A stretch of 59,991 nt of DNA from Prevotella sp. (GTDB taxonomy: Bacteria > Bacteroidota > Bacteroidia > Bacteroidales > Bacteroidaceae), in contig JAILAA010000064.1 of the NCBI GenBank assembly GCA_024681875.1, positions 1-59,991 on the forward strand, read 5' to 3'. Under the pieces are notes generated by a model that did no database searches, had not been told where the DNA came from, and saw only the letters and a program-made list of their open reading frames with translations. The position numbers and the translations under genes were made by a program. Of the stretch, positions 7,759 to 17,388 are shown one piece after another. Within the stretch, counting starts at the first letter, position 1; each line of letters opens with the position of its first letter.

Positions 7759-9198
7759 ATGGGATTATTCGGTAGAGGAAAAGGCGGCGGACTGATGAAC
7801 GTCATACGCTGTGACCAGCAAGATTATATCATCTGGAAATGGCGCCCCGAAGGTCAAGAAGTCAACAGCACCAGCCGCGAAAACGCCATCAGGTGGAACA
7901 GCTCACTTCGCGTAAAAGACGGCGAGGTGGCGGTCTTCGTGTATAACCAGAAGAACGGCCCCATGCAAGACTGCATCGTAGGGCCGTGCGACGTGATGCT
8001 GAAGACGGCCAACCTGCCCGTGCTGGCCAACATTGTCGGTGCACTATGGGGCGGCGAAAGCCCGTTCCAGGCAGAAGTCTACTTCATCAACCTGCAGCAG
8101 AACAACCAAATGCGCTTCGGAGTGCCTTACTTCGACGTCTTCGATCCGCGCCTGCCCGATCAAGGCTTCCCGGTGGCCGTCAGAGGTACGCTTACGTTCA
8201 ATATCACAGACTATATGGGCTTTATCAAGCTGAACCGTCTGCAGAACTTTGACCACGAAGACTTCAAACGCCAGATTATTGCAGCTATTTCGCGACACAT
8301 CAAGCAGATAGTAACGAATTTGCCCATGGAGGCGGGAATTCCTGCCATACAGTTAGAACGCCATCTTGATACGGTGAACAACAGCGTCGCTGCAAAACTT
8401 GGCCAAAGACTGAGCGAGGATTTTGGCGTCAACATGAAGGCACTCGATATCAACGAGCTGGAGATAGATAAGACAAGCCCCTACTATCAGGAAGTGTATC
8501 GCCTCACCGCAGGACTGCAGGCCAAGACCATGGAGGCACAGGCCGACGTTAACATCAAGAATCTGAAGGACACGCAGGAGCTGAACCGTCAGAACATGGA
8601 GGAGACCATGCGCATACAGCGCGAGGAGGCTCAGCGTGCACAGCGCCTGCAAACCGAGACGCAGTTCATGGGTGCCCATGCACTTGACCAGCAGGCAGGC
8701 GTACTTCGTGCTGGTGCCGAGAGTCTGGGCCAGATGGGCCAGATGGGCGGCGGCGAAGGCGGCGGTGGCGGCATGAACGCTGCCGGGCTGATGACAGGCA
8801 TGATGATGGGCGGCGCCATGGGCCAGCAGATGGCAGGCATGATGAACAACATGGGGCAGTATATGCAGCAGGGCATCCAGACGACGCAGCAGAGTATGCA
8901 GCAAGGCATGCCTGGTGTGGCCACACCTCCGCCCATGCCAGGTATGGGCACGCCGCCGCCAATGCCTAACGTGCAGTATTTCATTAGCATCAACGGACAG
9001 CAGGCAGGCCCCTTTACGGCACAGCAGTTGCCGCAACTGGTGCAGAACGGCAGCCTCACACCGCAGACCTATGTCTGGCGACAGGGCATGGCGCAGTGGC
9101 AGCTGGCCGCTGACACGCCTGAGATTGCCTTCGCCTTCGTGCCGCAGCCACCAACTCCCCCCACAGGCGGTGCTTCCGCTCCTCCGCCGATGCCGTGA
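7759..9198 (+). CDS. SPFH (YdjI-type) protein with C-terminal GYF_2 domain
   Basis: 479 aa. Residues 1 to about 255 match the SPFH/Band_7 type also called virion-core-like: MGLFGRGKGGGLMNVIRC, ENAIRWNSSLRVKDGEVAVF, RGTLTFNI, and DFGVNMKALDINELEIDK. A charged coiled coil (about 255-300, Gln/Glu/Arg-rich) and a Gly/Met/Gln-rich low-complexity region follow. Two PPPMP stretches precede a GYF_2 domain (about 408-460: YFISINGQQAGPFTAQQL, VWRQGMAQWQ). The tail ends in PPPMP. GYF-type domains bind proline-rich peptides, so the flanking PPPMP stretches could allow self-association or pairing with the small GYF_2 protein downstream (inference). SPFH proteins form membrane-associated rings. No membrane segment is present here, so the zinc-ribbon proteins may supply the anchor. 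Confidence 0.8.
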   Translation: MGLFGRGKGGGLMNVIRCDQQDYIIWKWRPEGQEVNSTSRENAIRWNSSLRVKDGEVAVFVYNQKNGPMQDCIVGPCDVMLKTANLPVLANIVGALWGGESPFQAEVYFINLQQNNQMRFGVPYFDVFDPRLPDQGFPVAVRGTLTFNITDYMGFIKLNRLQNFDHEDFKRQIIAAISRHIKQIVTNLPMEAGIPAIQLERHLDTVNNSVAAKLGQRLSEDFGVNMKALDINELEIDKTSPYYQEVYRLTAGLQAKTMEAQADVNIKNLKDTQELNRQNMEETMRIQREEAQRAQRLQTETQFMGAHALDQQAGVLRAGAESLGQMGQMGGGEGGGGGMNAAGLMTGMMMGGAMGQQMAGMMNNMGQYMQQGIQTTQQSMQQGMPGVATPPPMPGMGTPPPMPNVQYFISINGQQAGPFTAQQLPQLVQNGSLTPQTYVWRQGMAQWQLAADTPEIAFAFVPQPPTPPTGGASAPPPMP

Positions 9199-9202
9199 AG
9201 AA

Positions 9203-9234
9203 TTTAAAATTAAAGAATTGAAGAATTGAAGAAT
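9203..9234. repeat. GAAGAATT tandem units
   Basis: AAAGAATTGAAGAATTGAAG and neighbouring sequence is a short tandem of 8-bp GAAGAATT units between the SPFH stop and the MITE-like element. The last AAGAAT (9229-9234) also serves as the left copy of that element's 6-bp flanking repeat. Confidence 0.5.
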
Positions 9235-9339
9235 GAGTCCACTTTAAATAGTCCGCACAATGCTGGATCATCACAAAAACAACGCGCAGCATGAATTCGC
9301 GATGGTAACATACCGAAACGTACTTTTTCTAGTGGACTC
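9235..9339. mobile_element. MITE-like 105-bp element
   Basis: The element has 21-bp imperfect terminal inverted repeats (17 of 21 match). The outer 9 bp, GAGTCCACT and AGTGGACTC, are perfect. It is directly flanked by AAGAAT at 9229-9234 and 9340-9345, which looks like a 6-bp target-site duplication. Because AAGAATT is tandemly repeated to the left, the duplication is less certain on that side. It has no coding capacity. It separates the SPFH gene from the small GYF_2 gene. The parent insertion sequence is not in the window. Confidence 0.7.
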
Positions 9340-9366
9340 AAGAATTAGAATAGTAAATCGAAAAAC

Positions 9367-9720
9367 ATGTTAGACGACAGCAATTTCTTCTCGCTCGACC
9401 GACTCGTAGAGTTCGGTATGAGCGCCAGCATAGCACAGCAGATGGTGACCAGCATGAACCAGCAGATGCAGCAGATGCAATATCCCGGCAGTTTACAGAA
9501 CATGCCGCAGCCACAGCCAGGTGTGTACTATGTCGCCATCGACGGCCAGCCCAACGGTCCATTGGACGAAAAGGAACTGGCGCGACTCATCTACGACAGA
9601 AAGGTAACCAAGGACACGCTTTGCTGGTTGCCCGGCATGGCTCAGTGGAAGCCTGTCAGTGAGGTGCCCGCCGTACTCCGCATCGTGGCGCTGACGCCTC
9701 CGCCTCTGTCTCCGTATTAA
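9367..9720 (+). CDS. Small GYF_2 domain protein
   Basis: 117 aa. The N-terminal half is helical and Gln/Met-rich (FFSLDRLVEFGMSASIAQQM). The C-terminal half is a GYF_2 domain, YYVAIDGQPNGPLDEKEL and LCWLPGMAQWKPVSEVPA, aligning with the domain at the end of the SPFH protein (WRQGMAQWQ). It ends in PPPLSPY, another short proline motif. No signal or membrane segment is seen. Context makes it a likely partner of the SPFH protein, though the MITE-like element now sits between them. Only 4 bp separate its stop from the MNT pseudogene. Confidence 0.7.
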   Translation: MLDDSNFFSLDRLVEFGMSASIAQQMVTSMNQQMQQMQYPGSLQNMPQPQPGVYYVAIDGQPNGPLDEKELARLIYDRKVTKDTLCWLPGMAQWKPVSEVPAVLRIVALTPPPLSPY

Positions 9721-9724
9721 CATA

Positions 9725-9973
9725 CTCTATGGGTCGGAGGCCCGTGGCGACGCGCGCCGTGATTCTGATGTAGACTTTTTGATGCTGGTGGACACAGACA
9801 AACTTAAATACGCGGAAAAGGATGCTATCCATGCACCCTTCTGCAAAATCGAACTCGATATAGGCATCGTCATTAGTACTATGATTATTACGAGGAAAGA
9901 ATGGGTGAACCAGGAAAAGTCATATCTCGTCCCCCCGTACCTCGCCCCCCCCCGTACCCCCGAAAAAACTTAG
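9725..9973 (+). pseudogene. 5'-truncated MNT-type nucleotidyltransferase remnant
   Basis: Translated from 9725 the frame reads LYGSEARGDARRDSDVDFLM and on through LVDTDKLKYAEKDAIHAPFC to KKEW-like TRKEW. This carries the GSxARG...SDxD signature of minimal nucleotidyltransferases and matches the intact MNT protein at 13082-13390 (LYGSEARGEARADSDIDLLI). The first ~30 codons including the start are missing, because the previous gene's stop directly adjoins. After about 9920 the frame runs into a C/A-rich tail with no similarity. It is a dead fragment, perhaps of a second MNT/HEPN pair whose HEPN half has been lost. Confidence 0.8.
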
Positions 9974-9993
9974 CAGCCTATTTAGCTGCGTAA

Positions 9994-10045
9994 ACGAGTC
10001 GTTCCCGTTTCTGAGTCATATCACTTAGAGGCGGGAACGACTTGT
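9994..10045. terminator. Strong hairpin before rprX
   Basis: ACGAGTCGTTCCCG (9994-10007 region) pairs with CGGGAACGACTTGT (10032-10045), 14 bp with one G-T pair, followed by TTGTAATT. It probably ends transcription from the GYF_2/MNT region. Confidence 0.6.
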
Positions 10046-10147
10046 TTGTAATTGAATATTTGTAATTAAAATCTGTATTTATTGCTAAAAATGTTAAACT
10101 TAACGTAAATAATTAACTAAAAATTTCACTCGAAACGTTAAACGCTT

Positions 10148-10155
10148 TATCTTTG
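10148..10155 (+). promoter_or_regulatory. -7 box for rprXY
   Basis: TATCTTTG followed by CA, 81 nt before the GTG start of rprX. This leaves a leader of roughly 75 nt, longer than most in the window, that contains a small CGAGC...GCTCG hairpin. Confidence 0.65.
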
Positions 10156-10236
10156 CACTCGTCAAAAACACCAAAGAAGAAACGACGTGAAGCTCCGAGC
10201 TTTGCTCGCCTGAACACTAATTAAAAAGAGAGATAC

Positions 10237-11793
10237 GTGAAAAAGTCAACGATATGGATCATTGCCGCGGTGATGGGGTTTTCGTTCCTCGGACTGCTCT
10301 ACGTGCAGATTGGCTACATCGAGGAGATGGCCAAGATGAAGCAGGAGCAGTTTGACGAGAGCGTCACCCGCTCGCTGTATCAGGCCTCGCACAATCTGGA
10401 ACTGAACGAGACACTGCGCTATCTGGAGAAGGACGTCAGCGACGTGGAGCGCCGCGCCTATACGCAGGACTCGATTATCGTGGACGGCATCAACGGCAGC
10501 ATACAGGAGCAGCACGAGTTTGCCGTGTCGGCCGACGACGGTACCGTCTACAGCGCCTTCGAGCTGAAGACCTTCGCCACGAAGCCGCCTTCCATTCCCA
10601 AGGCTATCATCATGAAGACCGACAACTCGTCGATGTCGGAGGCTGCGAAGTCGATGCAGGAGATTGTGCGCACGCGCTATGTCTACCAGAAGGCGCTGCT
10701 CGACGAGGTGGTGTACAATATATTATATACGGCCAGCGACAAGCCCCTGAAGGAGCGCGTGAACTTCCTGCTGCTCGACCACGACATCAAGCAGGAGCTG
10801 CAGAACAACGGCATCAACCTGGCCTACCACTTCACCGTGTCGACGGCCGACGGGCGCGAGGTGTACCGCTGTCCGGACTATACTGAGGACGGCTTGGAGA
10901 GGACTTATTCGCAGACGCTCTTCCAGAACGACCCTGCATCGAAAATGGGCGTGGTGACGATTCATTTCCCCGACATGGACAAGTATATCTATTCGTCGGT
11001 GCGCTTCATGATTCCAGCCATCATCTTCACGCTGGTGCTGCTCATCACGTTCATCTTCACCATCTTCGTCATCTTCCGCCAGAAACGCTATACGGAGATT
11101 AAGAACGACTTCATCAACAACATGACGCACGAGCTGAAGACGCCCATCAGCAGCATCTCGCTGGCTGCGCAGATGCTGGGCGACGACACGGTGCCGAAGA
11201 GTCCGCAGATGCAGAAACACCTGGGCGGCGTCATCAACGACGAGTCGAAGCGCCTGCGCTTCCTGGTGGAGAAGGTGCTGCAGATGTCGATGTTCGACAG
11301 GAAGACGGTGTCGTTCAAGAAGAAAGAGCTCGACCTGAATGAACTGCTGGAGCAGATTGCCTCTACCTTCTCGTTGCGCGTGGAGCACACGGGCGGCAAG
11401 ATCTACACCGAGATTGAGGCTGTGGACTCGGCCATCTACGTAGACGAGGTGCATTTCCAGAACGCCATCACCAACCTGATGGACAATGCGGTGAAATACC
11501 GCAAGCCCGACGAGCCCGTCGACATTCATCTGCGCACTTGGAACGAGGGCGAGAAGCTGTGCTTCTCTATCGCTGACAACGGTCTGGGCATCAAGCGTGA
11601 GAACGTGAAGAAGATTTTCGACAAGTTCTACCGCGTGCATACGGGCAATGTGCACGACGTGAAGGGCTTCGGCCTCGGCCTGGCCTACGTGAAGAAAATC
11701 ATCAACCTGCACGACGGCGACATCAAGTGCGAGAGTGAGTTGGGGAAAGGTACGAAGTTTACCATCACATTGCCCAGCCTCAGGGAGGAGTGA
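10237..11793 (+). CDS. rprX: Sensor histidine kinase RprX
   Basis: Membrane sensor kinase that phosphorylates RprY. 518 aa, the size known for Bacteroides RprX. Membrane segments lie at about residues 5-25 and 251-277, enclosing a periplasmic sensor region. The H-box NNMTHELKTPISS holds the phospho-accepting His298. The N-box NAITNLMDNAVKY, G1 box DNGLGIKRENV (about 447) and G2 box GFGLGLAYV (about 478) are intact. The start is GTG; the encoded MKKSTIWIIAAVMGF is a good membrane start. It is followed 56 bp later by its regulator, the standard rprXY order. Confidence 0.9.
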   Translation: MKKSTIWIIAAVMGFSFLGLLYVQIGYIEEMAKMKQEQFDESVTRSLYQASHNLELNETLRYLEKDVSDVERRAYTQDSIIVDGINGSIQEQHEFAVSADDGTVYSAFELKTFATKPPSIPKAIIMKTDNSSMSEAAKSMQEIVRTRYVYQKALLDEVVYNILYTASDKPLKERVNFLLLDHDIKQELQNNGINLAYHFTVSTADGREVYRCPDYTEDGLERTYSQTLFQNDPASKMGVVTIHFPDMDKYIYSSVRFMIPAIIFTLVLLITFIFTIFVIFRQKRYTEIKNDFINNMTHELKTPISSISLAAQMLGDDTVPKSPQMQKHLGGVINDESKRLRFLVEKVLQMSMFDRKTVSFKKKELDLNELLEQIASTFSLRVEHTGGKIYTEIEAVDSAIYVDEVHFQNAITNLMDNAVKYRKPDEPVDIHLRTWNEGEKLCFSIADNGLGIKRENVKKIFDKFYRVHTGNVHDVKGFGLGLAYVKKIINLHDGDIKCESELGKGTKFTITLPSLREE

Positions 11794-11845
11794 AAAATTG
11801 AAAAATAAATAGTAAATAGTAAATTGTCTAATTGTAAATTCGAGA
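11793..11845. repeat. Low-complexity AT repeat between rprX and rprY
   Basis: The spacer consists of short related units (ATTGAAAAATAAATAG, TAAATAGTAAATTGTC, TAATTGTAAATT). It resembles the ATTGAA-type repeats elsewhere in the window. No promoter is seen, so rprY is probably cotranscribed. Confidence 0.4.
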
Positions 11846-11849
11846 GACT

Positions 11850-12548
11850 ATGGACGAGAATCTGAAAATTTTGCTGTGCGAGGACGACGAGAACCTCGGC
11901 ATGTTACTGAGAGAGTATCTGGCCGCCAAAGGCTATGAGGCAGAGCTCTGCCCCGACGGCGAGGCTGGCTACAAGGCCTTCCTGAAGACCAAGTTCGACA
12001 TCTGTGTGCTCGACGTGATGATGCCCAAGAAGGACGGCTTCACGCTGGCACAGGAAATCAGGGCCGCTAACCCCGAGATTCCCATCATCTTCCTCACTGC
12101 CAAGACGCTGAAGGAAGACATCCTGGAGGGCTTCAAGATCGGTGCCGACGACTACATCACCAAGCCTTTCTCCATGGAGGAACTCGTGTTCCGTATTGAG
12201 GCCATCCTGCGCCGTGTTCGCGGAAAGAAGAACAAGGAGTCTACGCTCTACCACATCGGCAACTTCACCTTCGACACGCAGAAGCAGCTGCTCTGCATAG
12301 GCGACCAGCAGACGAAGCTCACCACCAAGGAGAACGAGCTCCTGGCCCTGCTCTGCTCACATGCCAACGAGATTCTGCAGCGTGACTTTGCCCTGAAGAC
12401 CATCTGGATTGACGACAACTACTTCAATGCCCGCTCGATGGATGTCTACATCACCAAGCTGCGCAAGCACCTGAAGGATGACCCGCAGATTGAGATCATC
12501 AACATCCACGGCAAGGGCTACAAGCTCATCACGCCGGAGGAGGATTAA
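11850..12548 (+). CDS. rprY: OmpR-family response regulator RprY
   Basis: DNA-binding response regulator paired with RprX. 232 aa. The receiver domain has the acidic pocket CEDDEN, phospho-acceptor Asp55 in VLDVMMPK, the Thr in FLTAK and Lys in ITKPFSMEEL. The winged-helix domain contains KLTTKENELLALLC, ALKTIWIDDNYFNARSMDVY, TKLRKHLKDD and INIHGKGYKL. It is almost word-for-word the Bacteroides RprY pattern as I remember it. A terminator hairpin follows. Confidence 0.92.
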   Translation: MDENLKILLCEDDENLGMLLREYLAAKGYEAELCPDGEAGYKAFLKTKFDICVLDVMMPKKDGFTLAQEIRAANPEIPIIFLTAKTLKEDILEGFKIGADDYITKPFSMEELVFRIEAILRRVRGKKNKESTLYHIGNFTFDTQKQLLCIGDQQTKLTTKENELLALLCSHANEILQRDFALKTIWIDDNYFNARSMDVYITKLRKHLKDDPQIEIINIHGKGYKLITPEED

Positions 12549-12577
12549 GCTCTTCGACGCAGAGCGTTGAGTAGCTA

Positions 12578-12613
12578 AAAATCGCATACGGAAGTTACGC
12601 CGTATGCGATTTT
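12578..12613. terminator. Terminator after rprXY
   Basis: A perfect 14-bp stem: AAATCGCATACGG-type arm at 12578-12591 and its complement at 12600-12613, loop of 8, flanked by A-run and T-run. It suits termination from both directions between rprY and the convergent HEPN gene. Confidence 0.8.
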
Positions 12614-12659
12614 ATGATATTATAGCAGGAAATGGTGGGACTGAGGAGTGAATCGGAGG

Positions 12660-13085
12660 TTATTCCTGCCCATGCAGCCATTCCTCAAGCTGCGAAATAA
12701 TTGTGTCGATGAACAGACGGGCTTGCGGCAGCAGTTTGTCAATCGTCTCAAGCGTGTGATTGATGAAGTCGTCGTAGTCGCCCGTGCTGCGCTTTGAGAA
12801 CAGACGGCTATAGAAACGGCCCAGTTCTGGGGAAAGATGTCCCGCCATGACTACATGCTTGCCGAGATTGAGCCGCACGCCGTCATGCGATTTCACCTCG
12901 ATGCCCATCGAGATAAGCTTGGCCGTGGCGGCATAGTAGCAGGCGTAGTACATACGATTGACAGCTGTGTTGTAAAAGCCATTCTCACGATGACTTTCCA
13001 CTTCGGAGAGCATCTTCCGGGCGTTTTCAATGCGATAGCGCACGATGTCGCGGCGCTGCTCGTCGGTCAGTGTTCGGTTGCTCAT
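12660..13085 (-). CDS. HEPN domain protein (toxin-like partner of MNT)
   Basis: 141 aa. HEPN all-helical fold recognisable from MYYACYYAATAKLISMG and the short motif RLNLGKH, which fits the Rx4-6H RNase signature of toxic HEPN proteins. I start it at 13085 (MSNRTLTDEQ), which overlaps the MNT stop by ATGA; a longer frame to 13142 runs inside the MNT gene. In MNT/HEPN pairs the HEPN protein is an RNase toxin and the MNT protein neutralises it, in studied cases by AMP transfer to HEPN. The Tyr of the known Rx4HxY form is not seen here, so the control mechanism is uncertain. Confidence 0.8.
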   Translation of the reverse strand: MSNRTLTDEQRRDIVRYRIENARKMLSEVESHRENGFYNTAVNRMYYACYYAATAKLISMGIEVKSHDGVRLNLGKHVVMAGHLSPELGRFYSRLFSKRSTGDYDDFINHTLETIDKLLPQARLFIDTIISQLEEWLHGQE

Positions 13086-13390
13086 AGTCTCACTCCCTCG
13101 TTTTCTACGTTCAGGTAAAACGGACTGACATGGCGCCCCCATTCCTGCTTGGGCATGATGATGGGGTTGATGAGTACGCCTGTCTGCAACTCTATCTGAT
13201 AGAGCGGCTCGAAGATGCGGTCTTCGTCGCGGTCGGTCACGGTGGGCTGGTCGACGAGTATCAGCAGGTCGATGTCGGAGTCAGCCCGTGCCTCGCCCCG
13301 CGCCTCGCTGCCGTAGAGGCGGGCATCGATGGGCATGGCCAGCGAGCGCAGTGCCCGGCTGATAGATTGTGTGATGTCTGTCCTGTTCAT
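13082..13390 (-). CDS. MNT-type nucleotidyltransferase (antitoxin-like)
   Basis: 102 aa. The minimal nucleotidyltransferase signature is intact, LYGSEARGEARADSDIDLLI, with the two catalytic Asp residues. A third acidic residue is likely in YQIELQTGVLIN. The start at 13390 (MNRTDITQSI) is chosen because the -7 box at 13412-13419 excludes the longer frame. Translation is coupled to the HEPN gene by ATGA overlap. The remnant at 9725-9973 is a close relative. Role by family: antitoxin that modifies or binds the HEPN toxin. Confidence 0.85.
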   Translation of the reverse strand: MNRTDITQSISRALRSLAMPIDARLYGSEARGEARADSDIDLLILVDQPTVTDRDEDRIFEPLYQIELQTGVLINPIIMPKQEWGRHVSPFYLNVENEGVRL

Positions 13391-13411
13391 TTCGAAACGG
13401 TTTTGTGGGTG

Positions 13412-13419
13412 CAAAGTTA
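13412..13419 (-). promoter_or_regulatory. -7 box for the MNT/HEPN pair
   Basis: TAACTTTG followed by CA on the minus strand, 22 nt before the MNT start. It fixes the start choice and gives a short leader. Confidence 0.65.
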
Positions 13420-13564
13420 TGATTATATTCCGAGAATCCTGCATTCTTCGCGGAGAAATGTTGTTTGTCGACTGTCTTTCGGCCGATTCTTGCCCAAACT
13501 CCCCTCACTTCAAGGAGTCACCAAACTCCCCTCCCTTGTAGGGTAGGGGTGGGGTCAGTAACCA

Positions 13565-13627
13565 AACACGAAGAAACGAAGATAATTACACAGGAGAGAA
13601 AACTTCGTCCCTTCGTTTCTTCGTGTT
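13565..13627. repeat. 17-bp perfect inverted repeat (ACGAAGAAACGAAG type)
   Basis: AACACGAAGAAACGAAG (13565-13581) and its exact complement CTTCGTTTCTTCGTGTT (13611-13627), loop 29 nt. It lies between the two GC-rich copies. It could form a hairpin past the uvrA stop, but there is no T-run typical of a terminator. Confidence 0.65.
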
Positions 13628-13646
13628 CCATTAATGAGTCCCCGCC

Positions 13647-16574
<2,928 letters not shown>

Positions 16575-16590
16575 GAGAATGGAATCTATG

Positions 16591-17313
16591 CTATTCTGAG
16601 CCGCTGCCGCTGCCTGTCTCGATGTAGCTTCGCAGCAGGTTGATGTCCTTACGGATATTGTATTCGCGGCCATCGGCACCCTTGGCCGAGACAACGACAT
16701 AGTAGACACCTTCTTTCACGTCGTGGCCGTTATAGGTGCCGTCCCAGTATCCCGCAGGGTCGTACCATTCGTAAATCTTCTGCCCGCGACGGTTGATGAT
16801 CATGGCATGGAATTTCACAATGCTTTTCCAGTGAGCCGGACTGTTGGGGTCGTTCACGCCCTTTGCACCGTATTTGTCGTTCTTTCCGTCGCCGTTAGGA
16901 GAAAAGGCGTTGGGAAACTCCAGCCTGCTCTCAGAGATGGAAATAGGGATGGTGACGGGCTCCAGCTCGGTGCTGTCCTGGTCTAAATACGTCCTCAGTA
17001 CAATCTGATAGTTGCCAGATTCGTTGAACGTGTATTCGGTGTCCTCCTCATAGCGCACGAAAATCTCTACTGGTGTGGCGTTTGACTGCCCCTTGAGGAA
17101 GTGCCACTCGAAGGAGGGCGTAAAGCCGTCCATGTCCTCAGGGTTGGCGCGGAAAGTAACCTGCAGCGGCGCCTGGGCATTTTCAATTGACACCGTGTCC
17201 TGCGCCAATCCTTCCTCGTCTATATAATAGGCACGCGGATTGACTTTTTGGGCAAAAGTGGCAATTGTACCCCAAAAGAGCGCAAAAACAAGAAATATCA
17301 AATTCTTTTTCAT
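16591..17313 (-). CDS. Exported protein with gliding-motility-associated C-terminal (CHU_C) domain
   Basis: 240 aa from the ATG at 17313. Signal peptide MKKNLIFLVFALFWGTIATF ending in AQ. The middle (residues ~35-135) looks like a beta-sandwich PKD-like domain (FEWHFLKGQSNATPVEIFV). The C-terminal CHU_C domain shows FPNAFSPNGDGKNDKYG, FHAMIINRRGQKIYEW and GVYYVVVSAKG. In Bacteroidota such domains are linked to type IX secretion and surface attachment, although this one is not at the end of a giant adhesin. The tail is a short GSGSGSE. It is the first gene of the operon with uvrA; a functional link between the two is not apparent. Confidence 0.75.
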   Translation of the reverse strand: MKKNLIFLVFALFWGTIATFAQKVNPRAYYIDEEGLAQDTVSIENAQAPLQVTFRANPEDMDGFTPSFEWHFLKGQSNATPVEIFVRYEEDTEYTFNESGNYQIVLRTYLDQDSTELEPVTIPISISESRLEFPNAFSPNGDGKNDKYGAKGVNDPNSPAHWKSIVKFHAMIINRRGQKIYEWYDPAGYWDGTYNGHDVKEGVYYVVVSAKGADGREYNIRKDINLLRSYIETGSGSGSE

Positions 17314-17332
17314 TTTCTTACCGTTTAGAGTG

Positions 17333-17340
17333 CAAAGATA
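17333..17340 (-). promoter_or_regulatory. -7 box for the CHU_C protein/uvrA operon
   Basis: TATCTTTG followed by CA on the minus strand, 20 nt before the ATG at 17313. It lies only 13 bp from the divergent -7 box at 17354-17361. Confidence 0.7.
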
Positions 17341-17353
17341 CAAACAATTTTTG

Positions 17354-17361
17354 TACTTTTG
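17354..17361 (+). promoter_or_regulatory. -7 box for the LysM protein gene
   Basis: TACTTTTG followed by CA, 27 nt before the ATG at 17389. It is divergent from and nearly overlapping the promoter at 17333-17340, so the two -33 regions must overlap the opposite unit. Confidence 0.65.
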
Positions 17362-17388
17362 CAGACGAAAACAGAAAAAAACAAAACG

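Noticed and set aside
10723..11712. 329-codon minus-strand frame opposite rprX, and a similar 373-codon frame opposite 17569-18690
   Set aside because: Both are mirror images of well-supported genes, rich in His/Leu/Val/Arg as expected for antisense frames, with no promoter or domain.
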